Shown one piece after another: positions 35,094 through 42,669 of a stretch of DNA of 64,000 nucleotides. Within the stretch, counting starts at the first letter, position 1. Each line of letters begins with the position of its first letter. Origin of the DNA: Candidatus Rifleibacteriota bacterium (GTDB lineage: Bacteria > Muiribacteriota > Ozemobacteria > Ozemobacterales > Ozemobacteraceae); assembly GCA_012517355.1 (NCBI GenBank), contig JAAYVD010000117.1, positions 1 to 64,000 of the forward strand, in the 5' to 3' direction. The notes under the pieces are model-generated. The model was not told where the DNA came from, ran no database searches, and saw only the letters and a program-made list of their open reading frames with translations. The position numbers and the translations under genes were made by a program.

Positions 35094-35163
35094 CCGACCG
35101 ACACGATGCCGGAAGTGCCCCTTGGCGGGGGCGAAACGCCCGTTTCGCGCCCCGCCAAGGGGC
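35094..35163 (+). repeat. Structured repeat copy, short form
   Basis: CCGACCGACACGATGCCGG is followed by one long, nearly perfect stem, GCCCCTTGGCGGGG against CCCCGCCAAGGGGC, enclosing GCGAAAC-GCCC-GTTTCGC. The CCGCC/GGCGG arm of the full form is missing and the outer stem is extended to make up for it. A further GAAACG-GG-CGTTTC hairpin lies at about 35170-35185. Confidence 0.8.
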
Positions 35164-35210
35164 TGCCCGGAAACGGGCGTTTCGCCGGCCGCGGGGGGAA
35201 TGACCGGACG

Positions 35211-35726
35211 TTACGGCTGGGCGGGAGGCTGCCCGGGTTTCTCCTCGCGCCGCATCTTGAACATCTCCATCTTCTGGGCCATCGCTCTCTGGATCGCCGG
35301 CATCAGTTCCTTGACCACCTGTGCCAGCGCGCTTTCCTGCAGGCGATGGATCTGCACCCGGCCGTCCTTGTCGATGACCAGGATGGCGATCGGCCGCATG
35401 AACCCGCCGGCCCCGGCCCCGATGCCGTGCCGGTCCTTGGTGGTCTCGGCGTCGCCCTTGTCTGGCCGCTTGGCCGTCTCCTCCTGGCCGAGAAGGCCTT
35501 CTCCCATGCCGAACCCGAGGCCCTTGGCCAGCACCGGAATGATCGTGGTGTCGCCCACCTTCACCGGGGTGCCGAGGGTCTGCGACGAGTCGAGGGTACC
35601 GCCGATCATGCCGGCGAGCTTGTCCATGGCAGGAAAGATCGCCATGTCGTTGTTTGGGGATTCCTGGGCGAACGCCCCTCCCGCCAGGACCAGCACCACC
35701 AGAAAACCCAGAGCCAGTCGTTGCAT
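35211..35726 (-). CDS. Secreted GerW/YtfJ-like protein
   Basis: This protein has 171 aa. The ATG at 35726 lies 1 bp after the stop of the upstream gene, with GGAGGAAC as ribosome site. A signal peptide (1-21) is followed by a GerW-type domain: GTPVKVGDTTIIPVLAKGLG (about 53-72) and the glycine-rich GIGAGAGGFMRPIAILVIDKDG (about 110-131). In spore formers, GerW/YtfJ has a role in germination, but the family is also widespread in non-sporulating bacteria and its biochemical role is unknown. An exported member is unusual in my experience. It is coupled to the membrane protein upstream. Confidence 0.8.
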   Translation of the reverse strand: MQRLALGFLVVLVLAGGAFAQESPNNDMAIFPAMDKLAGMIGGTLDSSQTLGTPVKVGDTTIIPVLAKGLGFGMGEGLLGQEETAKRPDKGDAETTKDRHGIGAGAGGFMRPIAILVIDKDGRVQIHRLQESALAQVVKELMPAIQRAMAQKMEMFKMRREEKPGQPPAQP

Positions 35727-35727
35727 G

Positions 35728-36837
35728 TCACGTTCCTCCTTCGGATGTCGTTGTGGGCGAATCCAGGCCGGCCAATCCGGACCGGATGATGCCTCCGAGA
35801 CCACACAGGATCACCACCCCCGCCAGAGGCCCTCCCAGGCGAGGCGCGGCGGCCACCAGGGCCAGCAACGCGCCGGTCAGAACCGCGGGGGGCAGGGGAA
35901 AGGCGCGCCGGGGGTTGGCTCCGAGCAGGGCCGCCAGGCCACCCGTTCCGGCGATCAGGCCCAGCGGCGAAAAGATCATCAGGGTGATGCCGCATACCGG
36001 CAGCAACAGCGGGATGCCCAGCCGGGAGTTCACCAAAGCGGCGACCAGCCCGGCCAGAAGCAGCAGTCCCACCGCTCCCCAGCCGACCGACCGGAGCGGA
36101 AAACCGCCCAGGGCCCGGGCCCCCGCGGTCAACCGGTGCGGGAACAGGAGGGCCGCCATGACCCCGACCAGCCAGACGGCCACCAGCAGCCATCGCCCGG
36201 CCCGCCGCAACCAGTCTCGCACCGGGGGGGCTTTCGCCAGGCCGGCGATCCCTCGCAGGAGGCCGGCCGGAACCGGCTCCCGCCCATGCTTCGGTCCTTT
36301 CCCGCCGGCTCCCAGGAGTTCCTGCAGCGCTCCCCCGAGCGCGGCCAGGGAAAAGGCGGGGTCTTCATCCAGCGGTTCGAGCCGGGTGCCCGAGGCGTCC
36401 CGGATGAGCAGGAACCGTGGCGTGAGAGCGAGCCCCGCCGCCTGGAACCCGCCCGAGGCGTTCCCTGCCCAGGCCCCGGAAAACCCGTCCGCTCTTCCGA
36501 CCACCGCCACGGTGGTGCTGCCGATCGCCAAAGGTGGGCTCAGCAGCGACAGGGAGGCGGGGTGGGGTGGGGGAGCGGCGACCCCCGCCGGCGGCTCTGC
36601 CGTCACGCCTCTCGGCGGGACGGGGTCGACCGGCGCCTGGGGCCCCGGTCCCGCGGAGGACGTGGCCGGTGAGGCCTGGATGGGGACTGCTGCGGAAACC
36701 GGCGCCAATCCCCCGGCGAGCGACTGGCCGGTCGCCGTGCCGGAAACGACGAGAAGAAGGATCGCCAACACGGAAAACCACAGGGAATGACCCCTGCCCG
36801 GGAATTCCCCTCTGGTCCTCGTTCGTGGTGTGTACAC
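35728..36837 (-). CDS. Membrane protein with GerW-like N-terminal domain
   Basis: This protein has 369 aa. A signal-like helix (about 18-37) is followed by a Pro/Ala-rich linker (to about 95). A short domain (about 96-170) follows the GerW layout: IGSTTVAVVGRADGF, a glycine turn, then LTPRFLLIRDASG. Four or five membrane helices (about 215-350) come after it. The resemblance to the exported GerW protein encoded next, and the 1-bp spacing, suggest that the two act together, one as a membrane partner. No enzyme motif is visible. Confidence 0.65.
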   Translation of the reverse strand: MYTPRTRTRGEFPGRGHSLWFSVLAILLLVVSGTATGQSLAGGLAPVSAAVPIQASPATSSAGPGPQAPVDPVPPRGVTAEPPAGVAAPPPHPASLSLLSPPLAIGSTTVAVVGRADGFSGAWAGNASGGFQAAGLALTPRFLLIRDASGTRLEPLDEDPAFSLAALGGALQELLGAGGKGPKHGREPVPAGLLRGIAGLAKAPPVRDWLRRAGRWLLVAVWLVGVMAALLFPHRLTAGARALGGFPLRSVGWGAVGLLLLAGLVAALVNSRLGIPLLLPVCGITLMIFSPLGLIAGTGGLAALLGANPRRAFPLPPAVLTGALLALVAAAPRLGGPLAGVVILCGLGGIIRSGLAGLDSPTTTSEGGT

Positions 36838-37369
36838 TCTACGACCAGCTTAGGACGCCGCTCCCCGATTGTCAATGCAGGCGGCTGGTCGGCAGTGATT
36901 CTCAACATGTGATCTGGAGGGGTTTTCCGGTCTCTATCGGTCTGCCTTTCTGATGGGGACAGAGTCTGTCGGAATCGCCATCCGTCAGGAAAGTCACGGA
37001 TCGCTGTGGGGGAATTGCTGGCTGGTCAGCCACCCGCCCCTGCCACGCCTGCCGCGGCGACCGGATCCAGCCGGCCGGTCTTCGCCCGGCTGGTGACGCA
37101 GCATCCACCTGCCTTCCGACGGGGTCCCGATTGCCCCTCCTCCGCAACTTCCCGCCTCATCGCAACCCGATGGGATCCGCCCCCAACAAACCATCATCGG
37201 AAGCGATCCCCCCCGTCCGGCACCGGGTGCGGCTCGCGATACCGGTTCGGCCCGGGGCGGGGGTCCCGCCCCGCCCGATCTGACCTGTCACCGGGGAAGG
37301 GGACCATGGTATGCTGGAAACCCCGCGGAATGGCGGGGAAAGTCATCCCAAGGCCATGGGAGGTTGGGT
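36838..37369. other. Divergent intergenic region, about 530 bp
   Basis: No gene is supported in it. It contains a REP-like palindrome (36955-36970). A possible promoter for the rightward gene lies at its end: CTGTCA at 37285-37290 and TGG-TATGCT at 37307-37315. The mixed sequence (36840-37000) is less GC-rich than the surroundings. Confidence 0.4.
36955..36970. repeat. REP-like palindrome GGGGACAGA/TCTGTC
   Basis: GACAGA-G-TCTGTC is an exact palindrome preceded by GGG. Its right outer arm (CCC) has decayed to GGA. The word GGGGACAGAGTCTGTC resembles REP-type elements known from other bacteria (recalled). Confidence 0.5.
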
Positions 37370-40258
37370 ATGCCGGCATCCCGGTTCCGGTTGGGTTCTT
37401 CGCAGGGCTTGTCCTGGATCCTGTTCCTGTTCCTCATGCTTCCCCTGGTGGGGCTGGCCGGAAACCTTCCCGCGGCCAAAACCCCGCCCGATTTTGCGTT
37501 CCGACGCCTGGCCGCCTCCATGCCCCAGTTGCTCGAGATGGCCGACCTGGCGAAGCGCCACCAGGTGACCTTCGGGCTCTATGGCGGCACCGTGCGCGAC
37601 CTGTTTTTGGGCCACCGGTTCACCGTCATCAGCGACCTCGACCTGATCTACGACAGCTCCCAGCCAGGGTTCCCCGCCTTCCGCGACGCCCTGTTCGAGA
37701 TCGGCCGCCGCGACAAGGGGAAGATCCCCTTCCCCGACTTCCACTTCGATCTGGCGGCCCTCGGGGATGAAAACGCCCGCCGGCACCTCTACCACACCGA
37801 AGGCATCACGGCCACCAAGGTGGGGATCACCAGCGACGACATCCTGTTCGACCCGACCGGCCTGGGCGTGCAGGATCTGCGCAACCGCGTGTTCCGCTAT
37901 TACCCGCCCGACCGGGAAAGCATCCGGCTCGAGAACCTCGGCCGGTTCATCCGCGACCTCGTCCGGCTGCACACCTTCACCCTGGATCCCGGCACGCTCG
38001 CCCTGCTTGGGTCGTCCCTGGCCCGCTATCGTGATCCGTCCACCCCCGAAGGGCGCCAGGTGCGGGAGAACGCCCGGCGCTGCCGCGAGGACCTGGCGGG
38101 CGGGGGCCTGCTGCGGTTCCCGAACCTGATCAACCCGATGCGCAACGACCTGCGCTTCCTGCACAACGACCTGCCGGACCGCCTGACCCCCTACTTCCCC
38201 CTCGACATGTTCGTGGGCGACCTGTTCCGCACGGTCACCCAGGCGGATGACATGGAATCGATGCGGCGCGGTTTCGACCTGGTCGGGGTGGGGGAGTTCC
38301 TGCGCGAGATCGGCCTCGGGCCGGAAGCCGACCTCCTGACCGACCCGCGGCTGACCCGGGAAGATCTCTTCGACCGGTTCCACTTCCCCGGCCACCTCCC
38401 CGTCGTCGACCCGGCCCGCCTGCCTCTCGTGCAGCGCTGGCACCAGACTCTGCGGCGCTACACCTACCGGGTGTTGTTCGACATGCTCGCCAGCGAGTTT
38501 CCCACCGACTCGCCGGAGGCCGTGCACCTGCGTCGCCGACGTGACGACCTGATGAAGGATTCGACCTGGAACCTCCTGCAGCCGGGTGACGACTGGCGCG
38601 ACATGATCGAGGGGTTCCTCGACGCCGACTGCAACATCGGACTCCTGCCGCGGGCGAAGCTGATGAAGAGTCTCGACTGGTTCCTCGCCACCTACCTGCC
38701 GTATGGCGAGACCACCCTCCGGCCACTGCCGGCGACCGCCGGCCGCCTGCCCGGCGAACGGCTGCCCTGGCTGCGGCACCTGGAAGCCGGCTACTCGCCC
38801 GAGATCCGCGACATCGACCGCGCGGCTCCCCACGCGTTCGGCGACCTCGACGGCTATCTTGCCATCCAGACCGGGGCCGAACTGAGGGACCTCTGGTGCC
38901 ATCCCCGCACCGCCGCGGGCTTCTTCGCCCTTGACGCCTCCGACACCGTGAGCCTCCTCGGCCGGCTCGGCTACGCCCAGGTCTTCCAGGTCAACGCCGC
39001 GGGATTCTCGCGGCGGGTCCGGACCATGCTGGGATACGATCCCCGCCTCGACCGGGTGCTGATCGCCCAGTACGGATTCCACACCGATGGCCAGCTGCTC
39101 AACCACCAGGCCCGCCTCTGGCTCCTGCGGCGTCACCTGCCCGCCGGCACCCCCGACCGGGTGCTGGTCCTGCGCCGCCCCGAGCGGGATTTCCCCGACC
39201 GGGCGGCTTTCCGGGAGTTCCTGCGGAACCTGCCCGAGCCGGTCGATGTCCTCTTCGCCGGGTTCACCAATCCCCTGAAGAAGCGTCTGACCGACCTCGC
39301 CTTCCACCAGGTGGGCGATCTGCACCTGATGACCGGCCACCTGCCCTGTCCCGCCGGGAAGACCCCGCGCCTCGCCCTGTGTTTGTCAGCCTTTGGGGCA
39401 AACTACGGCGCGCTGCCCGCCCTCGTGGCCGAGGAACTCGCCTGGCACGACCTGCAGGCCGTGGTCTACGTCGGCACCGGCGGCGGCTTGCAGCGCATCC
39501 CGGGTCGGTTCGCCTGGTCGCTGCCCGACCGCGTCTTCCTGGCCCACCCCGCCTGGGCGACGACAAGGCCCCCCGCCGGCACCGCCGCGCCCGCCACGCT
39601 CCCGGGTGAGGCCCCCGGCCGCCCGTCACCCGGTGCCGCCGCCTCTCTTGATCTCATCCCTGATGCCATTGCCACGCCTGATGCCATTGCCACGCCTGAT
39701 GCCATCCCTGACATCACGGCCGCTGCTGACGCGACCGCCGCCGCTGACGACGCCCCTGACGCCACCGCCGCGGTCTCCTCCTCCGGGGAACCGCTCGTCC
39801 TGCCCTTTGCCAACGCCGCCGCCCGACTGGCCCTTCCCCATGCCGTCACCGGAACCCTGCACGGCACGGTGTTGACCCCGCTCCAGGAGACCGTCCCCTG
39901 GGTCCGCCAGGCCCGTGCCGCCGGCACCGACTCGGTCGACTGCGAGGCCTGGCACCTGGTCCACCGTCTGGCCTTCCAACCCACCCCCCCCTGGCTGTAC
40001 CTGCTGGTCAACATCACCGACTTCCCCTCCGACCGGCCCGCCCCCGATCAGGGCGGCATCACCACCGAAAACTCCGCCCTTCAGTACCAACGCGTGGCCC
40101 AAGCCCTCGACCTCGTCGTCGATGACCTCGCCCGCACCGACCTCCTGCCGGTGCCGGCCCCGCCCCCCACCCCGGGCCTGCGGCGCCCCGCGGCGGAGCC
40201 GGCGGGAAGGGCCCACCCCGCGCCGGTCCCGGTGCCGGAGGCCCGGCGCGACCCCTGA
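37370..40258 (+). CDS. Exported fusion: nucleotidyltransferase head domain plus nucleoside-phosphorylase-like domain
   Basis: This protein has 962 aa. The ATG at 37370 follows GGGAGG at 37358. A signal-like helix at about 14-31 is followed by a class II nucleotidyltransferase head domain of the CCA-adding/poly(A) polymerase kind: YGGTVRDLFLG at 71-81 and the DLD metal pair in SDLDLIYD (88-95). A helical section (GRFIRDLVRLHTF, about 195) is like the region after the head in those enzymes. The large middle (about 250-660) is unassigned. From about 665 a nucleoside-phosphorylase-like domain appears: LSAFGANYGALPALVAEELA, VVYVGTGGGLQ, VDCEAWHLVHRLA (about 853; compare VEMEA...) and LVNITDFPSD. 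A low-complexity linker with an 18-bp repeat interrupts it (about 755-805). An exported protein with a CCA-enzyme-like head is unexpected. The function is unknown; the domain calls are by motif only. Confidence 0.7.
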   Translation: MPASRFRLGSSQGLSWILFLFLMLPLVGLAGNLPAAKTPPDFAFRRLAASMPQLLEMADLAKRHQVTFGLYGGTVRDLFLGHRFTVISDLDLIYDSSQPGFPAFRDALFEIGRRDKGKIPFPDFHFDLAALGDENARRHLYHTEGITATKVGITSDDILFDPTGLGVQDLRNRVFRYYPPDRESIRLENLGRFIRDLVRLHTFTLDPGTLALLGSSLARYRDPSTPEGRQVRENARRCREDLAGGGLLRFPNLINPMRNDLRFLHNDLPDRLTPYFPLDMFVGDLFRTVTQADDMESMRRGFDLVGVGEFLREIGLGPEADLLTDPRLTREDLFDRFHFPGHLPVVDPARLPLVQRWHQTLRRYTYRVLFDMLASEFPTDSPEAVHLRRRRDDLMKDSTWNLLQPGDDWRDMIEGFLDADCNIGLLPRAKLMKSLDWFLATYLPYGETTLRPLPATAGRLPGERLPWLRHLEAGYSPEIRDIDRAAPHAFGDLDGYLAIQTGAELRDLWCHPRTAAGFFALDASDTVSLLGRLGYAQVFQVNAAGFSRRVRTMLGYDPRLDRVLIAQYGFHTDGQLLNHQARLWLLRRHLPAGTPDRVLVLRRPERDFPDRAAFREFLRNLPEPVDVLFAGFTNPLKKRLTDLAFHQVGDLHLMTGHLPCPAGKTPRLALCLSAFGANYGALPALVAEELAWHDLQAVVYVGTGGGLQRIPGRFAWSLPDRVFLAHPAWATTRPPAGTAAPATLPGEAPGRPSPGAAASLDLIPDAIATPDAIATPDAIPDITAAADATAAADDAPDATAAVSSSGEPLVLPFANAAARLALPHAVTGTLHGTVLTPLQETVPWVRQARAAGTDSVDCEAWHLVHRLAFQPTPPWLYLLVNITDFPSDRPAPDQGGITTENSALQYQRVAQALDLVVDDLARTDLLPVPAPPPTPGLRRPAAEPAGRAHPAPVPVPEARRDP
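39659..39712 (+). repeat. 18-bp tandem repeat (3 units)
   Basis: Two exact units of CCTGATGCCATTGCCACG and a third, diverged one, in frame, encode a PDAIAT repeat in the linker of the fusion protein. Confidence 0.9.
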
Positions 40259-40261
40259 CCG

Positions 40262-40594
40262 ATGCCCACCAAGGTCCCTCTGGCCCGCAACACCCCTCCG
40301 GTCACCGACTCTTCCCCGGCCCCCGGCACCTCTTCGGCCCCCGGCACCCCGCTGTCCGCCTCTTCCGCACCGGCAGTGGATGCCGCAGCCCGGCGGGTGG
40401 AGCCCCGGCCGAAACCGCTCCCCCCTCCCCCGCCGTCCGCCTTTCCCGCCTCGGCGGTGGGTGCCGCATCCCGGCCGTGGGAGCCCCGGTTGAAACCGCT
40501 CTCCCCTCTCCCCCCGGCGACGACCCGCCACCTGTCCCCTGCCGTCGTTCCAGCCACCCCGGCCGCGGTGGCCCGCTCGTTCCGCCTGCCCTGA
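40262..40594 (+). CDS. Short Pro/Ala-rich reading frame of doubtful coding status
   Basis: This reading frame has 110 codons, starting 3 bp after the preceding stop and ending 3 bp before the MFS start. The product would be low-complexity (Pro, Ala, Ser, Arg), with no signal peptide or domain. An 81-bp tandem duplication (27 codons) keeps the frame, which is mild support for translation. It could instead be a decayed C-terminal extension of the upstream gene: the CCCTGACCGATGCCC words around both junctions are near-identical. Confidence 0.3.
   Translation: MPTKVPLARNTPPVTDSSPAPGTSSAPGTPLSASSAPAVDAAARRVEPRPKPLPPPPPSAFPASAVGAASRPWEPRLKPLSPLPPATTRHLSPAVVPATPAAVARSFRLP
40372..40533 (+). repeat. 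81-bp tandem duplication
   Basis: Two diverged units begin at 40372 and 40453. They share GGAGCCCCGG and GAAACCGCTC words at the same offset. Confidence 0.7.
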
Positions 40595-40597
40595 CCG

Positions 40598-42055
40598 ATG
40601 CCCCTCCCCGCTCCGCCCCTGGTCCCGGCCGCGCCCGCCTCCGCCCCTGGCCCCGGGCTGGCCAGTCGCCGCATCGCCCTGCTGGCCTCGGTGCTGGGCA
40701 GCTTCCTGACCCCGTTCATGATCTCGGCGGTCAACGTCTCCCTCCCCGCCATCGGCGAGGACCTGCAGCTCGACGCCGTCCTGCTCAACTGGGTCCCCAC
40801 CGCTTTCCTGCTCGCCTCCTCGATCTTCCTGCTGCCCAGCGGCCGCCTCGCCGACCGCTGGGGCCGCAAGCGGGTCTACGTGGCGGGCATCGCCCTGTTC
40901 ACCGTCTCCTCCCTCCTCCTCGGCCTGGTGCGCGGGGCCGCCGGCCTGATCGGGCTGCGCGCCGTGCAGGGAATGGCCTGCGGCCAGATCTTCTCCACCG
41001 GCGCCGCCATCCTCGCCTCCGTTTTCCCCCCCGGCGAGCGGGGCCGCGCCCTCGGCATCAACGTCGCCGCCGTCTACTTCGGCCTGTCCGCCGGCCCCTT
41101 CCTCGGGGGCCTGATCACCTTCCACGTCGGCTGGCGCAGCATCTTCCTCGCCCCCGTCCCCTTCGGCGTCGCCACCCTCCTGCTCATCTGGTGGGGCCTG
41201 CCCCAGGAATGGCGGGATCCCGGGCCGCCCCCTCCCTTCGATCTGGTCGGCACCCTGCTCTATGCCCTCGGCCTGCTCCAACTCGTCGGCAGCCTGCCCG
41301 CCCTGCCCGCCGCGCGCGGCTGGGGACTCCTGGCCGGCGGGGCGGCCACCCTGGCCGCGTTTGTCGCGTGGGAGGCCCGCCACGCCGCCCCCCTCCTGCC
41401 GGTCGACCTCTTCCTCACCAACCGGGTATTCGCTTTCGCCAACCTCGCTTCCACCATCCACTACGCCGCCACCTACGCCAACAGCTTCCTGCTCAGCCTC
41501 TTCCTGCAGCAAACCCAGGGCCTGGACCCCCGCCAGGCCGGTGCCCTCCTGGTCGTGCAGCCCCTGTTCCAGGCTGTCTGCTCTCCGCTCGCCGGATGGC
41601 TCAGCGACCGGCGCGACCCCCGCCTTCTGGCCTCGGCCGGGATGGGGCTGACCGGCCTCGGCCTGCTGCTGCTGTCCGGATGCACCGCGGCCACCTCCCG
41701 GGAGTGGCTGGGCGGCGTCCTCGCCATGATGGGGGTCGGGTTCGCCCTGTTCTCGTCGCCCAACATCAACTGCGTGATGGGGTCGGTGGAGCCGCAGCAC
41801 TACGGCCTCGCTTCCGGGGTGCAGAGCACCATGCGCGTGCTGGGCCAGATGGCGAGCATGGCCGTCACCATGCTGCTGTTCTCGCTCATGATCGGCACCA
41901 CCCGGATCGAAGCCGGCCAGCTGCCCGCCTTCCAGGCCGTCTTCCGGCTCGCCTACCGGATCTTCTTCGCCCTCTGCTGCCTGGGCGTCGTCGCTTCCCT
42001 GGCCCGGGGGCCTGCACGCCCGGCCGCGCCCGCGGCCGGCGACCGGATCGCCTGA
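40598..42055 (+). CDS. MFS multidrug-type efflux transporter (14-helix, DHA2/EmrB-like)
   Basis: This protein has 485 aa with about 14 hydrophobic segments. The first helix pair has NVSLPAIGEDLQLD, the loop 2-3 motif is GRLADRWGRKRVY (motif A), and GLRAVQGMACGQIFSTGAAIL and the motif-C-like GLSAGPFLGG follow. These are features of the DHA2 drug:H+ antiporters of the EmrB/QacA kind in the inner membrane. No membrane-fusion partner (EmrA-like) or regulator is adjacent. The substrate cannot be told. The first 25 residues are Pro/Ala-rich. Confidence 0.9.
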   Translation: MPLPAPPLVPAAPASAPGPGLASRRIALLASVLGSFLTPFMISAVNVSLPAIGEDLQLDAVLLNWVPTAFLLASSIFLLPSGRLADRWGRKRVYVAGIALFTVSSLLLGLVRGAAGLIGLRAVQGMACGQIFSTGAAILASVFPPGERGRALGINVAAVYFGLSAGPFLGGLITFHVGWRSIFLAPVPFGVATLLLIWWGLPQEWRDPGPPPPFDLVGTLLYALGLLQLVGSLPALPAARGWGLLAGGAATLAAFVAWEARHAAPLLPVDLFLTNRVFAFANLASTIHYAATYANSFLLSLFLQQTQGLDPRQAGALLVVQPLFQAVCSPLAGWLSDRRDPRLLASAGMGLTGLGLLLLSGCTAATSREWLGGVLAMMGVGFALFSSPNINCVMGSVEPQHYGLASGVQSTMRVLGQMASMAVTMLLFSLMIGTTRIEAGQLPAFQAVFRLAYRIFFALCCLGVVASLARGPARPAAPAAGDRIA

Positions 42056-42062
42056 CCCCGTC

Positions 42063-42479
42063 TCAGAGCCGCAGGTAGACCCAATCGCCCTGCGTCCGCA
42101 TCACCCCCGCACTGGGGGTGGCCACGGCAGGATGCCGCGAGTCGTAGGTCAGGGTCTCCCGCAGGTGGATGTAGAACACCAGTTTGAAATAGTCCGAGCC
42201 GTCGGGGTTGATCCCCGTGTAATACCGCACCTTGACGAGGCCGGGGAAATCGGGGGGAAGATAGTGGGCGGGCAATTCGGGGGGAAGGGTTCCCACCTTC
42301 TTGCGATGCTGCTCGATGAGGCGGACCAGCAGGTCACCCTGCTCGACCCAGACGGGAAGCCAGTCCTCGGTGTAGGGCATCAACTGGAAGACGGCCGCAA
42401 GGATGCCGGCGGCCAGCAATCCCGCCAGCAGGATGCCCGCCACCCGGTAGTGGAACTCGTCGATGCGTGCCGTCAGCAT
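42063..42479 (-). CDS. Small membrane-anchored protein of unknown function
   Basis: This protein has 138 aa from the ATG at 42479. One transmembrane helix lies at about 13-35 (VAGILLAGLLAAGILAAVF). An outside domain has a Pro/Tyr-rich centre (ELPAHYLPPDFPGLVKVRYY) and ends in strand-forming sequence. No family is recognised. Convergent with the MFS gene, 7 bp apart. Confidence 0.65.
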   Translation of the reverse strand: MLTARIDEFHYRVAGILLAGLLAAGILAAVFQLMPYTEDWLPVWVEQGDLLVRLIEQHRKKVGTLPPELPAHYLPPDFPGLVKVRYYTGINPDGSDYFKLVFYIHLRETLTYDSRHPAVATPSAGVMRTQGDWVYLRL

Positions 42480-42509
42480 GCCCTTCCCCGTCTCCGACCC
42501 GTTCGGGCC

Positions 42510-42515
42510 ATTATA
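42510..42515 (-). promoter_or_regulatory. Consensus -10 for the small membrane protein gene
   Basis: The minus strand reads TATAAT, rare in this GC-rich sequence, 31 bp before the start at 42479. No good -35 is seen; the -35 zone falls inside the REP-like element. Confidence 0.45.
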
Positions 42516-42520
42516 ACAAG

Positions 42521-42593
42521 GAATTTCGGGGACACATGACCAAATTTCGCCCCGCCCATTTCGGATCCAGCGGTATCCGAAGACACATGACCA
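42521..42593. repeat. REP-like element with hairpin and direct repeats
   Basis: The words GACACATGACCA occur at 42531-42542 and again at 42582-42593. They flank a perfect TTCGGAT/ATCCGAA hairpin (42560-42581). GGGGACACATGACC with AAATTT nearby resembles elements linked to REP-associated transposases (recalled). It is less GC-rich than its surroundings. Confidence 0.6.
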
Positions 42594-42669
42594 CCTTTTC
42601 CACGAACGGCGGGCGGCCCCCGGGCGAACAACCCACGCCCCCGACCCTTCCTCCCCCGCCGCGGAGGGC

